A DNA stretch of 64,000 bases from Pelodera strongyloides (Eukaryota > Nematoda > Chromadorea > Rhabditida > Rhabditidae). A program made the position numbers and the translations under genes. The stretch is from positions 124,001 through 188,000 of the forward strand of contig JAANDG010000024.1 in NCBI GenBank assembly GCA_036852015.1, given 5' to 3'. The notes under the pieces were generated by a model that was not told the DNA's origin, did not search any database, and saw only the letters and a list, made by a program, of their open reading frames with translations. Below, piece after piece: positions 34,580 through 46,800 of the stretch. Numbering within the stretch: the first letter of the stretch is position 1; each line of letters begins with the position of its first letter.

Positions 34580-36465
34580 CAGTTGTGGTGGCTTCAACTG
34601 TTGTACTTTCGGTGGAAAATTCTTGCTGCTCAGGAGGCGGAGCAGCAACTTTTGGGGCAATAGGTTCTGGCTCTGCAGCGGGTAGTGGACTCTGCTCCAC
34701 TACAGTACTTTGAGAAGTTTCTTCTTGGACATTCGACACAGTGGCTGGTGGCAGTGGAACAAATCCTGTGGAACACAACACAATAGTGACTTGTAACGAA
34801 AACGAGTTTACTCGGATGCACGAAATACGACTTACCTAACTCTTCAAAGAGCAAATCCCTTTTTAATTAGAAACAAGGAAAAACATCTAAAAACTTTAAT
34901 ATCTACATTTTTTGGATAATTGTGTAACTACGTAAAACTGCGAAGATTAACGTGCCAGGTGACAAACAGATGATGCTCTTACGAATTTAAAACAGACCAC
35001 GGGCGGTCATCACGCCATTTTGTGCAATTGGAAATAGATTATTCATCGATAATTGATTATTATTGATTGGTTCGACGAATAGAGGCATCGATACGGTGGT
35101 AGTTTCGAGAGGTTCGATACCGGCTCGCTGTTGGATTGCGAAAGCAGGTGGCATTTGATTAGCTAGTCTTTGTAAAGCTGAAAATGTGGGTGAGGTGGTA
35201 GGTGATAACTTTTGTTAATTGGGTGGCAATGGTTTAGTGTGCATGTGTCACCAGTCAGCTTACACAACATGAAGAGAGGTTCAAGATGGACCACTATGCG
35301 TAGCTGCAATTACTTTCCGTGCACGACTCTCTTACTTTCACACAATTTTTTATTTAGTGGAAAGTTAAAACCCGGGTGGCGCCCGGCAAGCGTCCAAAAA
35401 CACCCGCAGCAAATTCGTTCTATCCTTGCCAGATTGTCGCGGACATAATACCTGGTAACTCGCGATAATCTGGCAAGGAGGGTCTGGGGAAGGCATCCAC
35501 CAGAATTGTTTTACTCTCCGTACCGACAACGTTTCACAGTGGCGTACATTCACATTCAAATAAACTTTCAAAAAAGTGAGTTATCGATTACTTGGTGGTT
35601 GAAAATGTGGGTTAAATGGTATTGGTGGTCCGTCTTGTATTGGTAGCCGCACGGAAGTGACTTGTTGATTGACCACTCCATTCGCGAGGCCAAGATTAAC
35701 CGTATTACGTGGCTGGGGCACAAACTGGGACATAGATTGGACGTCTCCGTTCATTTCACTGGCAATAAAGTGTCCGGGTATGGGTTTAGTTGGGTCAAAG
35801 TCTAAAGTACTCGGGTTACAAACACAACGCATAAGCTAAAGCAAAATTACAAAGAAACACAACAAGAATGCAAAGAACAGAGTTTAAAGGCCAAACTATG
35901 TGGAGACAGTGCTTGTGATAGAAGAACGAAATGTGTGTTGCGGTGCTCGAACACAAAAGGTTTGAAAGTAATTAAACCGTGAATGAACACCGTCTTTCCA
36001 TAACATGGAAATTTATGCTTAGCACCAAAAATAGTCATAAAACAAACCAGATCCCATTTGACTTTGCGGGATAAAGAGAGCACCACGCTGAGGGAGTGGG
36101 CCAGGGAGGAATTGGGCTGAAATTAGAATACATCATTATTTTTAATTTTAGTGTTCTCAGATAGCTTAAAAAACGTCAAATAGTTTGTAGCTGCTTAAAA
36201 TGCCCCTTAAAAAGCCCAACTAATACGTATTCTACGTTTGAGGGCTGGATTAGGAAAACTTTGCGTTCTAAATGAAACATTAAAAAGAATGAAATATGGT
36301 TTGTAAAATGGATAGATCCCATTTATGCACAAACCACACGTCATTCCGCTTTACAGGAACGGTCATTGGTGTAGTTTAGTGTAGTTTACCTTGTCGCGCA
36401 TACCGAGACGGAATACCCACTGCGGCGACTACTAGAAGACCCAACGTCACCCAAAGAGGACGCAT
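34580..36465 (-). CDS. N-terminal exons of the EF-hand gene: signal peptide and Pro/Thr linker
   Basis: ATG at 36465. Exon 1 (36390-36465) encodes a signal peptide with hydrophobic core VTLGLLVVAAVG. Then 36048-36116, 35592-35801, 34987-35177, perhaps a 23-base exon at 34836-34858, and 34580-34765, which is Pro/Glu/Thr-rich (EFSTESTTVEATTT) and leads in phase 1 into the first EF-hand exon. Exons 1 to 4 agree in phase 1. Exon 4 reaches an in-frame TAA at 34987, just before the best donor (TTC|GTAAGAG). Continuing into the EF-hand part needs a weaker donor such as CT|GTTTTAAA, which fits the 23-base exon in phase. So either two isoforms (a short secreted product and the long EF-hand form) or an exon end I have misplaced. 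Confidence 0.65.
34836..34858 (-). CDS. Possible 23-base microexon of the EF-hand gene
   Basis: AATTAAAAAG, then a frame reading DLLFEELG, then GTAAGTCG, a strong donor. Its phase-1 exit matches the exon at 34580-34765; its entry needs phase 2. The acceptor lacks a pyrimidine tract. Confidence 0.4.
35424..35478. repeat. 55-bp hairpin in an intron
   Basis: CCTTGCCAGATTGTCGCG is followed after about 20 bases by the complementary CGCGATAATCTGGCAAGG. GC-rich flanks (GGGTGGCGCCCGGC) may belong to the same small element. Confidence 0.6.
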
Positions 36466-36721
36466 TCTGAAAGCATTTATTTAAAAAAAACTGAAAATCA
36501 AATCAAAGTGGGAAGGATAGAGAAAAGCACGCAAGGGCAATAAAAGAAAATAAGCTTGAAAGTAAAGACGGCCCAGCTAGTAGAATAACAAGCCTTTTTC
36601 GGTAAAAAAATCTACGCCAAAGGTTAATGTTTTGTCTCAGTGTAAGACCAAATTTCTTCCTAGTGGCCATCAAGTATAGTACACCTAGTGAAGGTGCCTT
36701 GCTTGTTAATTGCAAGTTTAC

Positions 36722-36743
36722 CTGAGTGGCTCTTTTGCGTCAT
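36722..36743 (-). other. Non-coding first exon (5' UTR) of the EF-hand gene
   Basis: On the minus strand, sequence about 25 bases beyond the TATA box runs to a donor CACTCAG|GTAAAC at 36721/36722. The matching acceptor AATGCTTTCAG lies one base before the ATG at 36465, giving a 5' leader intron of about 255 bp. The exact transcription start is inferred from TATA spacing. Confidence 0.5.
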
Positions 36744-36763
36744 AAACAGACTGTCGAAGCCCC

Positions 36764-36773
36764 CCTTTATATG
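36764..36773 (-). promoter_or_regulatory. TATA box of the EF-hand gene
   Basis: CATATAAAGG on the minus strand (TATAAA at 36766-36771), about 300 bases upstream of the ATG and about 25-30 bases before the inferred leader exon. Spacing and the downstream splice donor fit a TATA-type core promoter. Confidence 0.55.
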
Positions 36774-39700
36774 CGGCAGATAATGCTAATACAAAATACG
36801 AAGGCTTAGAAGGGTGACTGTGCTGTTTATCGAAATCCTTAGTGGAAATCTTGTAAAGAAAGAACACCAAAGAATGCGCATGTGATTAAGAATGTGGGTG
36901 GAATGTGAAGGACTTCATTAGATAAGGTTTCCCAATGTTTATTGTCAGCCTTATTGTTTATCTAATCCTAAGAAGATGACTATATTTTGCAAGGAAGACT
37001 TATTTGTCTGTGATAAGAAGTGCAAAAGGTAAAGGATGATCTCACTAATACAGCATTCAGATAGTGCGCGGCGCTGAGGCGCTCCCGAACTTGGATTGTG
37101 CGCCGCATAGCCCGGCATAGCGCATGTGCGCGAAGAGCTCGTTATGCGCGCACGCAACATGGTACACAGCAAAAAGGCAGGCTGGAAAATCTAGGCGCGC
37201 GGAGAAGTGAACCATTTTTTTATTGCGTTTTGTATTGCTTCACCACCAAACTTAGGTTGAATAGACCACAGTGGGTAACCCATTTTACTGTTATTCTAAT
37301 GTGGACAAGGAAATGGTGCTTATTAGTAAGAATGTAATTTTGTGACAATTTCTGATTTGGCATTTGTAGAATCTTAGTATATGAAAAAATGCGTGTATTC
37401 CAGAATAATAAGTCCCAGCCGAGTGTAGGCGGACTGAGAATCTTAGGTTCTGAATTCTAGAGGTAAAGAATCACTGTGATTGTGAAAAGCATAAACCAGG
37501 CATTTCCTGCTTAAACGATGGGATAAGTACGTCGTTTATCTAAAAACAAAAAAGACTGAAGGAAAACAAGGAAATGCAATCATCTGGAAGGAGACTACTC
37601 TAGAGTGACATCAAACACATTAAACAAGTACTTCCCCCAGGGCATATATCAGAATTGTGAAGAACACATGAAGAACATATGATGCCTACTCACGATGAGA
37701 TGAATTGTTTTCACCAAAATACCGGCGGATGAGATGTAAGACTAGCGTTACGGTTACAGATTACTGTAAGATGCAGATACCAGATTTTTTTGTTGAAAAT
37801 TTGTTTGAAAATATCATAGGCTGCGGGATTAAATCCACATCTATTATTATTGAGTAAATGAAAAATATGGTAGTACACCTCGAAAGTTCAGTGACATCAA
37901 GTTGCGCACCATTATTGCTAACAATAAGCGTTCACCACACCTTGCAATCATGTAAATTTTCATCAGTCTGGTCTTTAGCCAAACAGGAAAAAACTGATCT
38001 CTCATATCGTGGGTGTGTATGTATGTACAGTATGACCATGCTAATGTCAAGATTCCCATAATAGATTTCCCTTTCTTCTGCCAAACAAATAACAACGAAA
38101 AAGAACAAATAATGGGATTAGGAGGATGCTTTACGAGGTAAAAAGGATTTTCTATAAGGGAAAATGTCTTTTTTGTTATACAACATCTTCCTACGCTAAT
38201 AATAGGTCTTTGTCCTTTGGGCTCCAGCAATCTTTGGAATAATAGTTATTTATATACATAGTAGTTTTTGTAATATTCTGTATTGTGCAAAAATAGTCTG
38301 AATGGTACAACAGGAATAATTGGCCTACACTGCGGAAACTAGGCGTGCAAGCCGCGTGAAGTTGGCGACGTGATGGCGCGTAAAATTTACATGGTTTGCG
38401 TGCAATTGTACCCCCTGCCCTAGGCCTGGTTTCACGCCGCCTGCACGCGAAAGGCTCGCATGAAAACGGAAACACAAACCAATGTTTCACAAACAAACAA
38501 AAAATAAAATAAAAAAATATGCTGGGCAGGAATCGCGGGAAACCAGTACCACCAGTGACTGAATTGGGCATGCTACAAATATATATAGGAATAAAGAGAA
38601 ATATAATTTTGAACAGCGCGGTGTGTAGTCTTTCCACCGCAATTAAAAATTTTCTGTTGTTGTCTCAAAATGCAAATAAATACGAATAATGTAAATCATT
38701 AGTTTAATTGCCACAGTCCCCACAGTGAATCTCCTCAATTATGCAGACTTCGCGAAAAATGTTGCAAAAGGATTCTAATTATAAATGATGTGGAAATAAA
38801 GAAATTAGAGGCGACCGGAAGATTGCTAATTGCACTTTTGATTACAATTGAAATTGGGGTGGAAAGCAATTAAGAAGCGACATTTCCGGCGGACGACCGT
38901 AGTCCGCGCACGTGCTAATCAGAATATTGGTTGTAAAAATAGGCAAAACTTATTGTTAGAGTTTGGTATTGGGGATGAACAGTCTAAAACCGACTGCTGA
39001 TTAACAAAACATAGAATATAACAGCTCAATTCTTCTTGTTCTGGCCGCCTCTTCTATGAGATTCAAACAATAAGAAAGATTATAAAACATAAATAGAAAT
39101 AAAGGCATCGACTTAGGCCTAGGAGGTTGAGGTAGAATGAAATTGATGCCTATTTTGGAATTATGATAATGATACCACAATGGCACAAAGTCAGCACACA
39201 ACTTGGATTGACGTGCTCACGCGGTGGCAATCAAAAGCGGGAAAATTAGGGATAAACAATGAAGCGGATGCGGAAGGACGCTCTTGAGAATTGATATCAA
39301 AGAGAGGAGAGAGAGGCAGAGAGAGAGGGAGAGAGAGACAGAGAGGGAGAGAGGGAGGGGAGAGTTTACAGTAAACATAGATTAACTAGGGAGACCGGAG
39401 TCAGGAGGATAGTAATATAACACTCAATTGTTAGTGTTTCTTCATATTTGGGTTATGATGGTGCACAAGGTCACTTTCCTCTATCAACTTAGGAATTGTT
39501 CTGACACTCCAAAAACTCATCTAAGATTCCTTTCTACAGCACACTTTTGTTATCAGTTACAGTAATCAAGTTAGAGAAAGCAAGTTGAAAACAAAATATT
39601 TTCTAAAAAGACAAAGTGTCTAGAAAAATGCTGACCGCAAGACTAGATCAACCTGAAATATCTGGTTGAAAGGGAAATTTTTGGGATTGAAAGAGAGAAA

Positions 39701-41929
39701 GGCCAGAGACTGTGACTGACCCACTTTATGCTCGAACATCACTTAGCCTATTCGCTTCCTATTATCTTAAAGCTGGACTGGATCGAACAAATGACATAAT
39801 TAGGGGGAATGTTACATTTTAGCATGAATCATCCTAATAAAGGTGCTAATTTAAAGCGGTATAACAGCCGCTCCTGAAACGTGTGTTGTTAAACTGCATT
39901 AACACGTATCAAATGAAAATTAGTATGAATAGAATAAAAACGACCCCAATTCGACCTTACAATAGCTAGCACAATCCTTAGCTTTTAGCTTAATCTCGGA
40001 GCCCGAAAGCCATTGAAAAGGTCATTAATTGCCTAATACTGAAAACATTTCAGTGTGTTATAACTGATCAATCACTTGAAATTAATCGAAAATGACAAGA
40101 TTATGGCTAAGACACGAAAAACGAGAAAAGGCGGTTTCAAACATTGGATTACCCAATTATTCTGGAGAACACTTATTTAATTAACCGTTGCATAAACTCC
40201 GGCAAAACTTCAGCGCGACTTGCTAGCATATCATAATTACTTAGCTTCGGAGCTACATAACCCCAAACGATGTGTTAGATCTCAGAAGGCGATTTGGGCA
40301 TGAAGCAAAAACGTTTCGGTGCTTGTTATTGTAACCAATACCTAAACGGTTAACTAGACAACGGGAATTTAAAGTAATAAACTTGTCCCTTATATAAACA
40401 AACGGGTAAGGTTACTGTATAGACTTGTGGCTTGTATGTTGTGCTCTACGAAAACATTCTTCTATTCTTTCACTAGCTTTTATACATGGCCAGCAGTAAA
40501 ATTAGGGGCATTGCATTTGTCAAGGCCATGATGCTAAACGTATACGATTGGTTGGCAGATTACCTAAACATGCAATTTATACAAAGGTCATCTTGAAAGA
40601 ATATGTGTTTTGTTCGATGAAGAAAAATAATATGAGTAGAACCTTGAAGATAATGTGTTGATAAATAAGAGGTTGAAGGTGATGTCAATTTGTGCGTAAA
40701 ATTTACCGTAGGCTGCAGCGGGGAAAAGGCCCTAGGTTTCTTTTCAATTTGCTATTATTATATTTTCAACTCTTACAATTAGGTCAGAATACTCGGCAGA
40801 TACGGCCTCAACAGTGCTAATGAATGAATAAAAGCTCGCAGATTCATCAAGCATGGCTGTGCCGTGCCTGAGCCTGAAGCCTGAAGTCCACATTGCATAA
40901 CATGATTAAATGGATCTATTCTCTACACAGAATATGTCTGAATAAAACAGTACTCTGGTAAGCTGCTTGGCTACAGCAAACATAAGCAATCTTGTTCTAG
41001 ATGCCTGCAGTTGCTAACCGGACAATTGCTAAACTTGGACTACTCCTCCAAAAAAAGCTCGAATCCAGCCCCTTTCACCAAAATTTGGAGCGATTATGCA
41101 AATTTGTTACTACGTCAGTTATAAACGGTTTCGATTAACCCATAACGGTATTGGAGACTTGTGAAACCGGAATGGTTGGAATATACAATTCACTGCCCGG
41201 TTGCCCTCAGCAATTAGGGCTAACTGGTACTGTTGGATCTCAGGGAGCACAAAATTTGAGACCTTGAAGTGAAAAGCAAAGAGTAAATACTATTCATAAA
41301 ATTAAATGTGTGTTCGATGTCCGAAAAATGCATCGAAGCCACTTATAGTTTTTTTTTTATCAATCCTTATGAAACACGTATTCGTCAAACATAGGAAAAT
41401 AAGATAAATCTACTAACAAAAAGATATTCTGACGTGCAAAGACAACAAAAAAGAACTACTTTTCATACAGGCTACTGCCAACTATTAATGTAAGATTACT
41501 CTAATCTAGAAAAAAACGGGGCACCTTCAATACATGAAAGTGAAACTTCAACATGAATGTGTTCCATTTTATGAATAATCTGCTTGCCTCGGACGACCCA
41601 ATGACCCTCTGAGATCCGCCGGAAAGATTAAACAAAAATTCACTGGAAACCACAGAAAACAAGACTTTAAACCCTCGCATACTTCCCAGTCTAGTTTGGA
41701 ATCTAATTAATCGAGGAGAAATTTTAACATGCAAGTATTTGCCGCAAGATATTATCTTCAACTCTAGCAAGCCGCCATTTGTGCGCATTTTTTGCGCGAA
41801 ATTCTACATATTGGAATGCAGTGAAGAGTAAGTACTTTTCGGAATTTTCCGCTGAAATGGTCTTATAAAAACGTGGAAAAGGGAACTTATTCTTAGCATT
41901 CGGTTTTCTAGAGTTGACAAGCCAGATGG
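36774..41929. other. Intergenic between the EF-hand and NF1 genes
   Basis: No supported gene. It includes a GC-rich patch of GCGC-containing short repeats at 37055-37200, a GCGTGCAAGC-type element at about 38340-38460, a GA microsatellite at 39301-39362, and a TTTAAAGCGG-type repeat start near 39850. The rest shows nothing I can name. Confidence 0.45.
39301..39362. repeat. (GA)n microsatellite, imperfect
   Basis: GAGAGAGG-type purine repeat with CA and GG interruptions. Confidence 0.9.
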
Positions 41930-42171
41930 TTAAAGGGATGGGGTCACTTCAAATCACCCCTTTGTTTATTTTTGATAGCGTTATTTTCCTGCCGCCCACT
42001 AGAACGGGGATTCATATCAAGTGTATCCAATATCAGCATACTGCAAACTCTGGGGACCTTGATTTGGAAACCTTTTCTACTGATTGTGGTTTTTATTGGT
42101 GAACTACACATATACTATATACATATCAAAAATAAACAAAAGGGTGATTTGAAGTGACCCCATCCCTTTAA
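41930..42171. mobile_element. TTAA-flanked palindromic MITE 3 (242 bp)
   Basis: TTAA then AGGGATGGGGTCACTTCAAATCACCCC at the left; the right end is its complement (GGGTGATTTGAAGTGACCCC then ATCCCT and TTAA). ATTTTTGATAG and TATCAAAAAT follow inside the arms. Its inner ends resemble those of the MITE at 49468. Confidence 0.9.
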
Positions 42172-43898
42172 TCATTCGTACATGCATGGAATTGCATCGC
42201 ATGCAATCCTTCATGTAGTAATTGCTACCAGCGCCGTTGGCGAGCTAGTCGCTGATATATAACGGTCTTCAAGACAAGGTATTCAAGGTAAGGTTTGTTA
42301 ACATTAGACTCAACGTGAAGTGCAACAATGTCTGAAAAATGCATATACACATGTGAAACCACATCTTTCTTTAGGAGCTGTAGCAAACTCTCTTGTTCGA
42401 ACTGAATGGGCGAGTTCTTTGAATTCTTCAGTTTTTTTTTCTAGCTTCGAATCCGGTGACGCTAGACAAAATCAGCTGTAGATAGTTGGGTTTTTTTATT
42501 ATTGTCTGTTGCAGGTTTTGTCATTATATGCTCAATTCTTCTTCTTTTTCTATAAGTTTTTTCGCAACGTCGCTCTATTGGTGTCTTTTTTGCAATAAAG
42601 TATATTTGTATGCCGAACGATGATGGCTTGTTCTTCAAAAAAAACAAAGCTTGCAATTGTAATGAGCATGCAAAAAGTTTGCATTCGCAGGAATTAGTCT
42701 CCGCTCTTACTGCCCACCGAACTCATCCTAAGCAAACATATCAACATTTCAGTTCTCGCTTCAGACGCTTCAGTAGTAAAAAAAAATAACATAAAAACCA
42801 CCTTAGCAGACATACACACAACAGTATCATGCCAATTCCTGATTACCTACTACGACAACTCCCCAGAAGAGCTAAGCTACGTTATCTTACCCTGTTTTTT
42901 TTTCTTTTTGTTTACTCATTCCATTATACCTTACTGGATAAACTTTTGTTTTCTCGTTTCTTTGATTTTCCACGTACAGTATTTGTCACCTTTTACCAAA
43001 TGCAATTATCATGCAACCTGCAAAATATACAAATATTTTAGTACTTGGAGCGAAAAAAGATAAAAAAAGAGTTATCATTTTTATAAGGAGAAACCTTAGG
43101 ACATGTCATCGAAAAGAGTTATGCTCAAGTCGTGCGGGACAAATCACGGCAAGCTTGCTCTAATTAGAAGCTAAAATACATAAATGCTTATATGTTTAGT
43201 GTGCAGCGTATTCTGATGAGTTCGAACTAGTCAGTGATGATTAGTGAGGAAAAGTAGGGATCCCCTCCTTTTGCTTTCTTTGCTTCATAAAGCAAAGAGC
43301 AGTAATTTCGTGACCCCTACATACGTATTGAGACAGCTATTAGTGTGATAGGGAGATTATTTCTGCTTAGAGCTGATTATCGTATAGTTACAGCTGCTGA
43401 ACGAGCCCGTCAAAGCTGAACGAAGAACTTCTTCAAATATTCTGCCCACCGAATGACCGCGAATGCATTGTCGCGTTTAGTAATGGAATAGAAGTTGGAG
43501 GAGCTCTCAGAGACCTTCTGAAGAAGCGGGACGATATTGATAACTCCTTTGGATAGCGAATTTGCATATAGATTACCAAAAAATATGGGGCAAAAGCACC
43601 GTAATGTGCGAGTCGCGTGCTGCGTTTGGGTTGCGTCCCGCGTATCTTTTATGCGTTTTGCATGCGAAATGAAAGGTCCCGCCCACATCATCCCTCATCC
43701 GATCCGCGGCGCCTGGCTTGCTAGTTGTCGCCTGTTTTTGTAACTTGTAATGTATATTCCTTCTTTCACGAGCAGGATTCTGATTGTTGTTTCATGTTCT
43801 TTTAGTCCTATCGTCACAACTTCAGTGATATTTCTTTGATAGTTGATTAACTAATTTAGTGGGTTGGGTTTTGAACATCATTTTATGGAGAGAGGCGT
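42172..43898. other. Non-coding upstream region of the NF1 gene
   Basis: No exon recognised. The NF1 promoter or 5' UTR should lie here, but I see no clear TATA box close to the start codon. Confidence 0.4.
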
Positions 43899-46800
43899 AT
43901 GAGTTCCAACGTAACCGACTGGACTGCGGACAGGCTTCCAGGTATTTATTATGCTCTTTTCTGTCCATCCCGTAATACATCATGAAAACTTTAGCAAGCA
44001 CGTATTTTCCTGTTTCGTTTTTTTCTCAAGTTTTAAAAAGTTGTTGTGTTTTCAGGCCGACGCCGTGGTTCGGCGGCCACTCGCCCCATATCACAATCAA
44101 TCTCTAGTCATTTCCAAAAACAGAAGCCTGTGGAATGGATTTCATCGCTTATACAACGTTATCAAGATCAGGTAAAAACATTACTTGTGTTTTGCTTGGT
44201 GTTAATGTTGTTGAAGAACGCCTTTTGATGTTTGGCTCGAACATTTCGAAAATTTGAACATATATATCAGCATAGCAATAAAATTCTACCTTACCTTATA
44301 TCGGAATTCTACCTTACCTTATATCCATAAGCCGTAGTCATTGTGATTGAAGATTCAAATTCATGATGCTAGACTGTTGACGTCGACCAGTTTCTCTATT
44401 GAGCCACCATTTTCCGAAGCTGGAGACAGACATTTATTTAGCTTTATTTCTAATTTCCAGCTGCCCACTCTAACTGGAAAGACGATTGACCGTGAAACGC
44501 GGGAGCTCCTCAATACAACTCATTCGTGCATAATTAACGTTTCCAAACATCATCTCCACCTTGTTGTTTTGGCCTTGATTCGCGTCCTAAAGGCTGTCAA
44601 CGCCAGTGTGAGTTTTTCTCTATGCTCCATGCTTCATTCTCAGATATATTGCGCGTGGAGGTGGAGGTTGTGGGCAAAGCCTACGTATTTTAAGCGCTTT
44701 AGACGGTTTTCTCTGTCTTACAGAACACAATACAGTAAACCTACGTTCAAAGACACTGGTTTGCATTTGCTGTGTTATCGGAGTAGTTACCTTACCTTTT
44801 CCCATTTTTCAGCGGTGGACCTCCCAGGTGGCACTCTCTCAGTCTCGTCTCGTTGTGTTGGAGACTCTCTTATCCTGTCTCAACGAAGCCGCCCCTCCTG
44901 TAGGAAGGAACGTGGAAAGGGAATGCTGTATGAAATCAGTATTGGAGGAGATGTGGGGACTCATTGGAAACAATCCAGTTGGTTAGTTAGTCATTTACAA
45001 TTACAGGGCATTGTTTAGTTTTTGTCTATGTCTATGTGCATACTAGAAAAGGGTATCGTCAAAACTTGGATTTTTTTTCAATTTAAACAATAATAATTTA
45101 TATCGACAATCAGGCGATGTTATGTTAGGCGTGATTTTGACGAACTGCATAATACCTGTCCCTCTAAGCAGTACAGTAATAAAAGAAGTACGTTGCTGGT
45201 TTGGATGTTTAGCCTGTATTTTCCATTTCAGGCGAAAAGGCAACATTGGTGGTGGGACGTGTTGGGGCTTTACATCCAACTTTAATGATTTCGAGATATG
45301 ATCGAGCATTGGCCGCCTTGCACGACGAGGAAACTGGGTTAGTGTAAAAGTTTATGTTTCTTCTATAAAAGTTTATGTTTCTTCTAAAGTTTATGTTTGT
45401 GGTGTTAAAATTAAAATCAAATCTTTTTACGCCACAAGAGCGTGCTCTTTTATTCGAGAGCAAAGTTTTCAAAGCTTATGACTAGATCGCAGAGCTTCTG
45501 CTTCTAAGTAGTAGGCGACCGCGACGAGTTCCAGATGACTAATTGTTCGACGTCTTCGGGCTAACGCCATGAGTTGTTCCGTTTATTTACCTGTACACAT
45601 AACAAATGTTTAGTGAGGACACAATAGACCTCGCCCTGTCTCATATCACCTTGATGGGATATATAACGTTCGAAATGGAGGCGGTTATTCGAATTCTTCA
45701 GTTGGTATGGGAGTGATTTTGATTTGTTTGTTGTATAGTTTATTTGAGATAACTACACTACCAATTTGCCAACGTTGCGACTTTTTTTTTAGATGTTTTG
45801 TTTGTTTGTTTATTGTATTTATATTCTACGATCAGCCGATAAGGATAAAGAGTACCGGGTTATATCAACCGAATCCCCATAAACTGTGCACCGAGGTCCA
45901 GTCATTTCTGAAGCACTGAAGCAGGACAATCTGGCCTTTAAACTTCTCGGAAGCCAATTTTCGATCGACGGATCAGTCTCTTTATTTCAGACTATCCTGT
46001 TTTGGCCGCCAAGAAAGGAACACGTGGAAGGAGTTTGTGCAATGTTGTCCTCGATATTATGGAGGTGATCACATTATTAGTTTTTCCGGTTAACATGTTA
46101 CTGTATTTTTAGCGTAGCGTGTGTAATTTTTGTGCTGCATTTTGAGTTTCTTATAAACCTAACATTACACCAGTCCAACGATTATGAATATGGGATTGAG
46201 CTGACAATCTAAAAGAGTAACTGTAGTGTGCGCTAGCACTCACGTTACGGAAGTTCAATTCGAATAAATTGTTCCGCGTCGGATATAAAAGAGTGCCGCA
46301 GCCGCAGCTCAAATTAGAATACTTCCATGTAAAAAACGATATGTGTCTTCATTCGTAAAGATTTTCATCTAGATCTATGTCACAGACGTTTCATAAGCAT
46401 AAGTATCGAAAGACGCCTCAGGCGGCGTAGCCGTCTGGTTCAGTACAGTATAAATCTCAACCCTATAGTATATTCAATTCAGATGGATCGAGAAGTATCC
46501 GGAACACTTTAGTACTCTTCAACACTCGCCCCTGCAACAAGTCACAGGTTGGCGACATTTGTACTATGTGATCTTAGTTAGAATTAGTGTAAAATCTGGA
46601 CTTTCTGTCAGGGCATAAAACTCGTCGAAAAAAAGCCCAAAACCATCATCCAAATGTATGTAGTTCTTCCCAAACTTATATCTCTTTATGATACGTTCCT
46701 GATTTTCACCATACCTAATATTCTAATCCCGACGGTGGTATGGCTACGAGCTCAAGACCACCGTCTAAATTTATGCAATATGCTAATTCGGATGGAGGTT

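Noticed and set aside
43211..43240. CTGATGAG resembling a hammerhead ribozyme core
   Set aside because: No matching GAAA strand or stem partners nearby.
44347..45018. 223-residue continuous frame over NF1 exons 3 and 4
   Set aside because: It contains the true exon 3 but then reads through an intron and enters exon 4 in the wrong frame; the split version matches neurofibromin.
45707..45919. Frame with PNPHKLCTEVQSFLKH as an NF1 exon
   Set aside because: It does not fit the phases of neighbouring exons, and exon 6 to exon 7 (45977) joins directly with family-like sequence.
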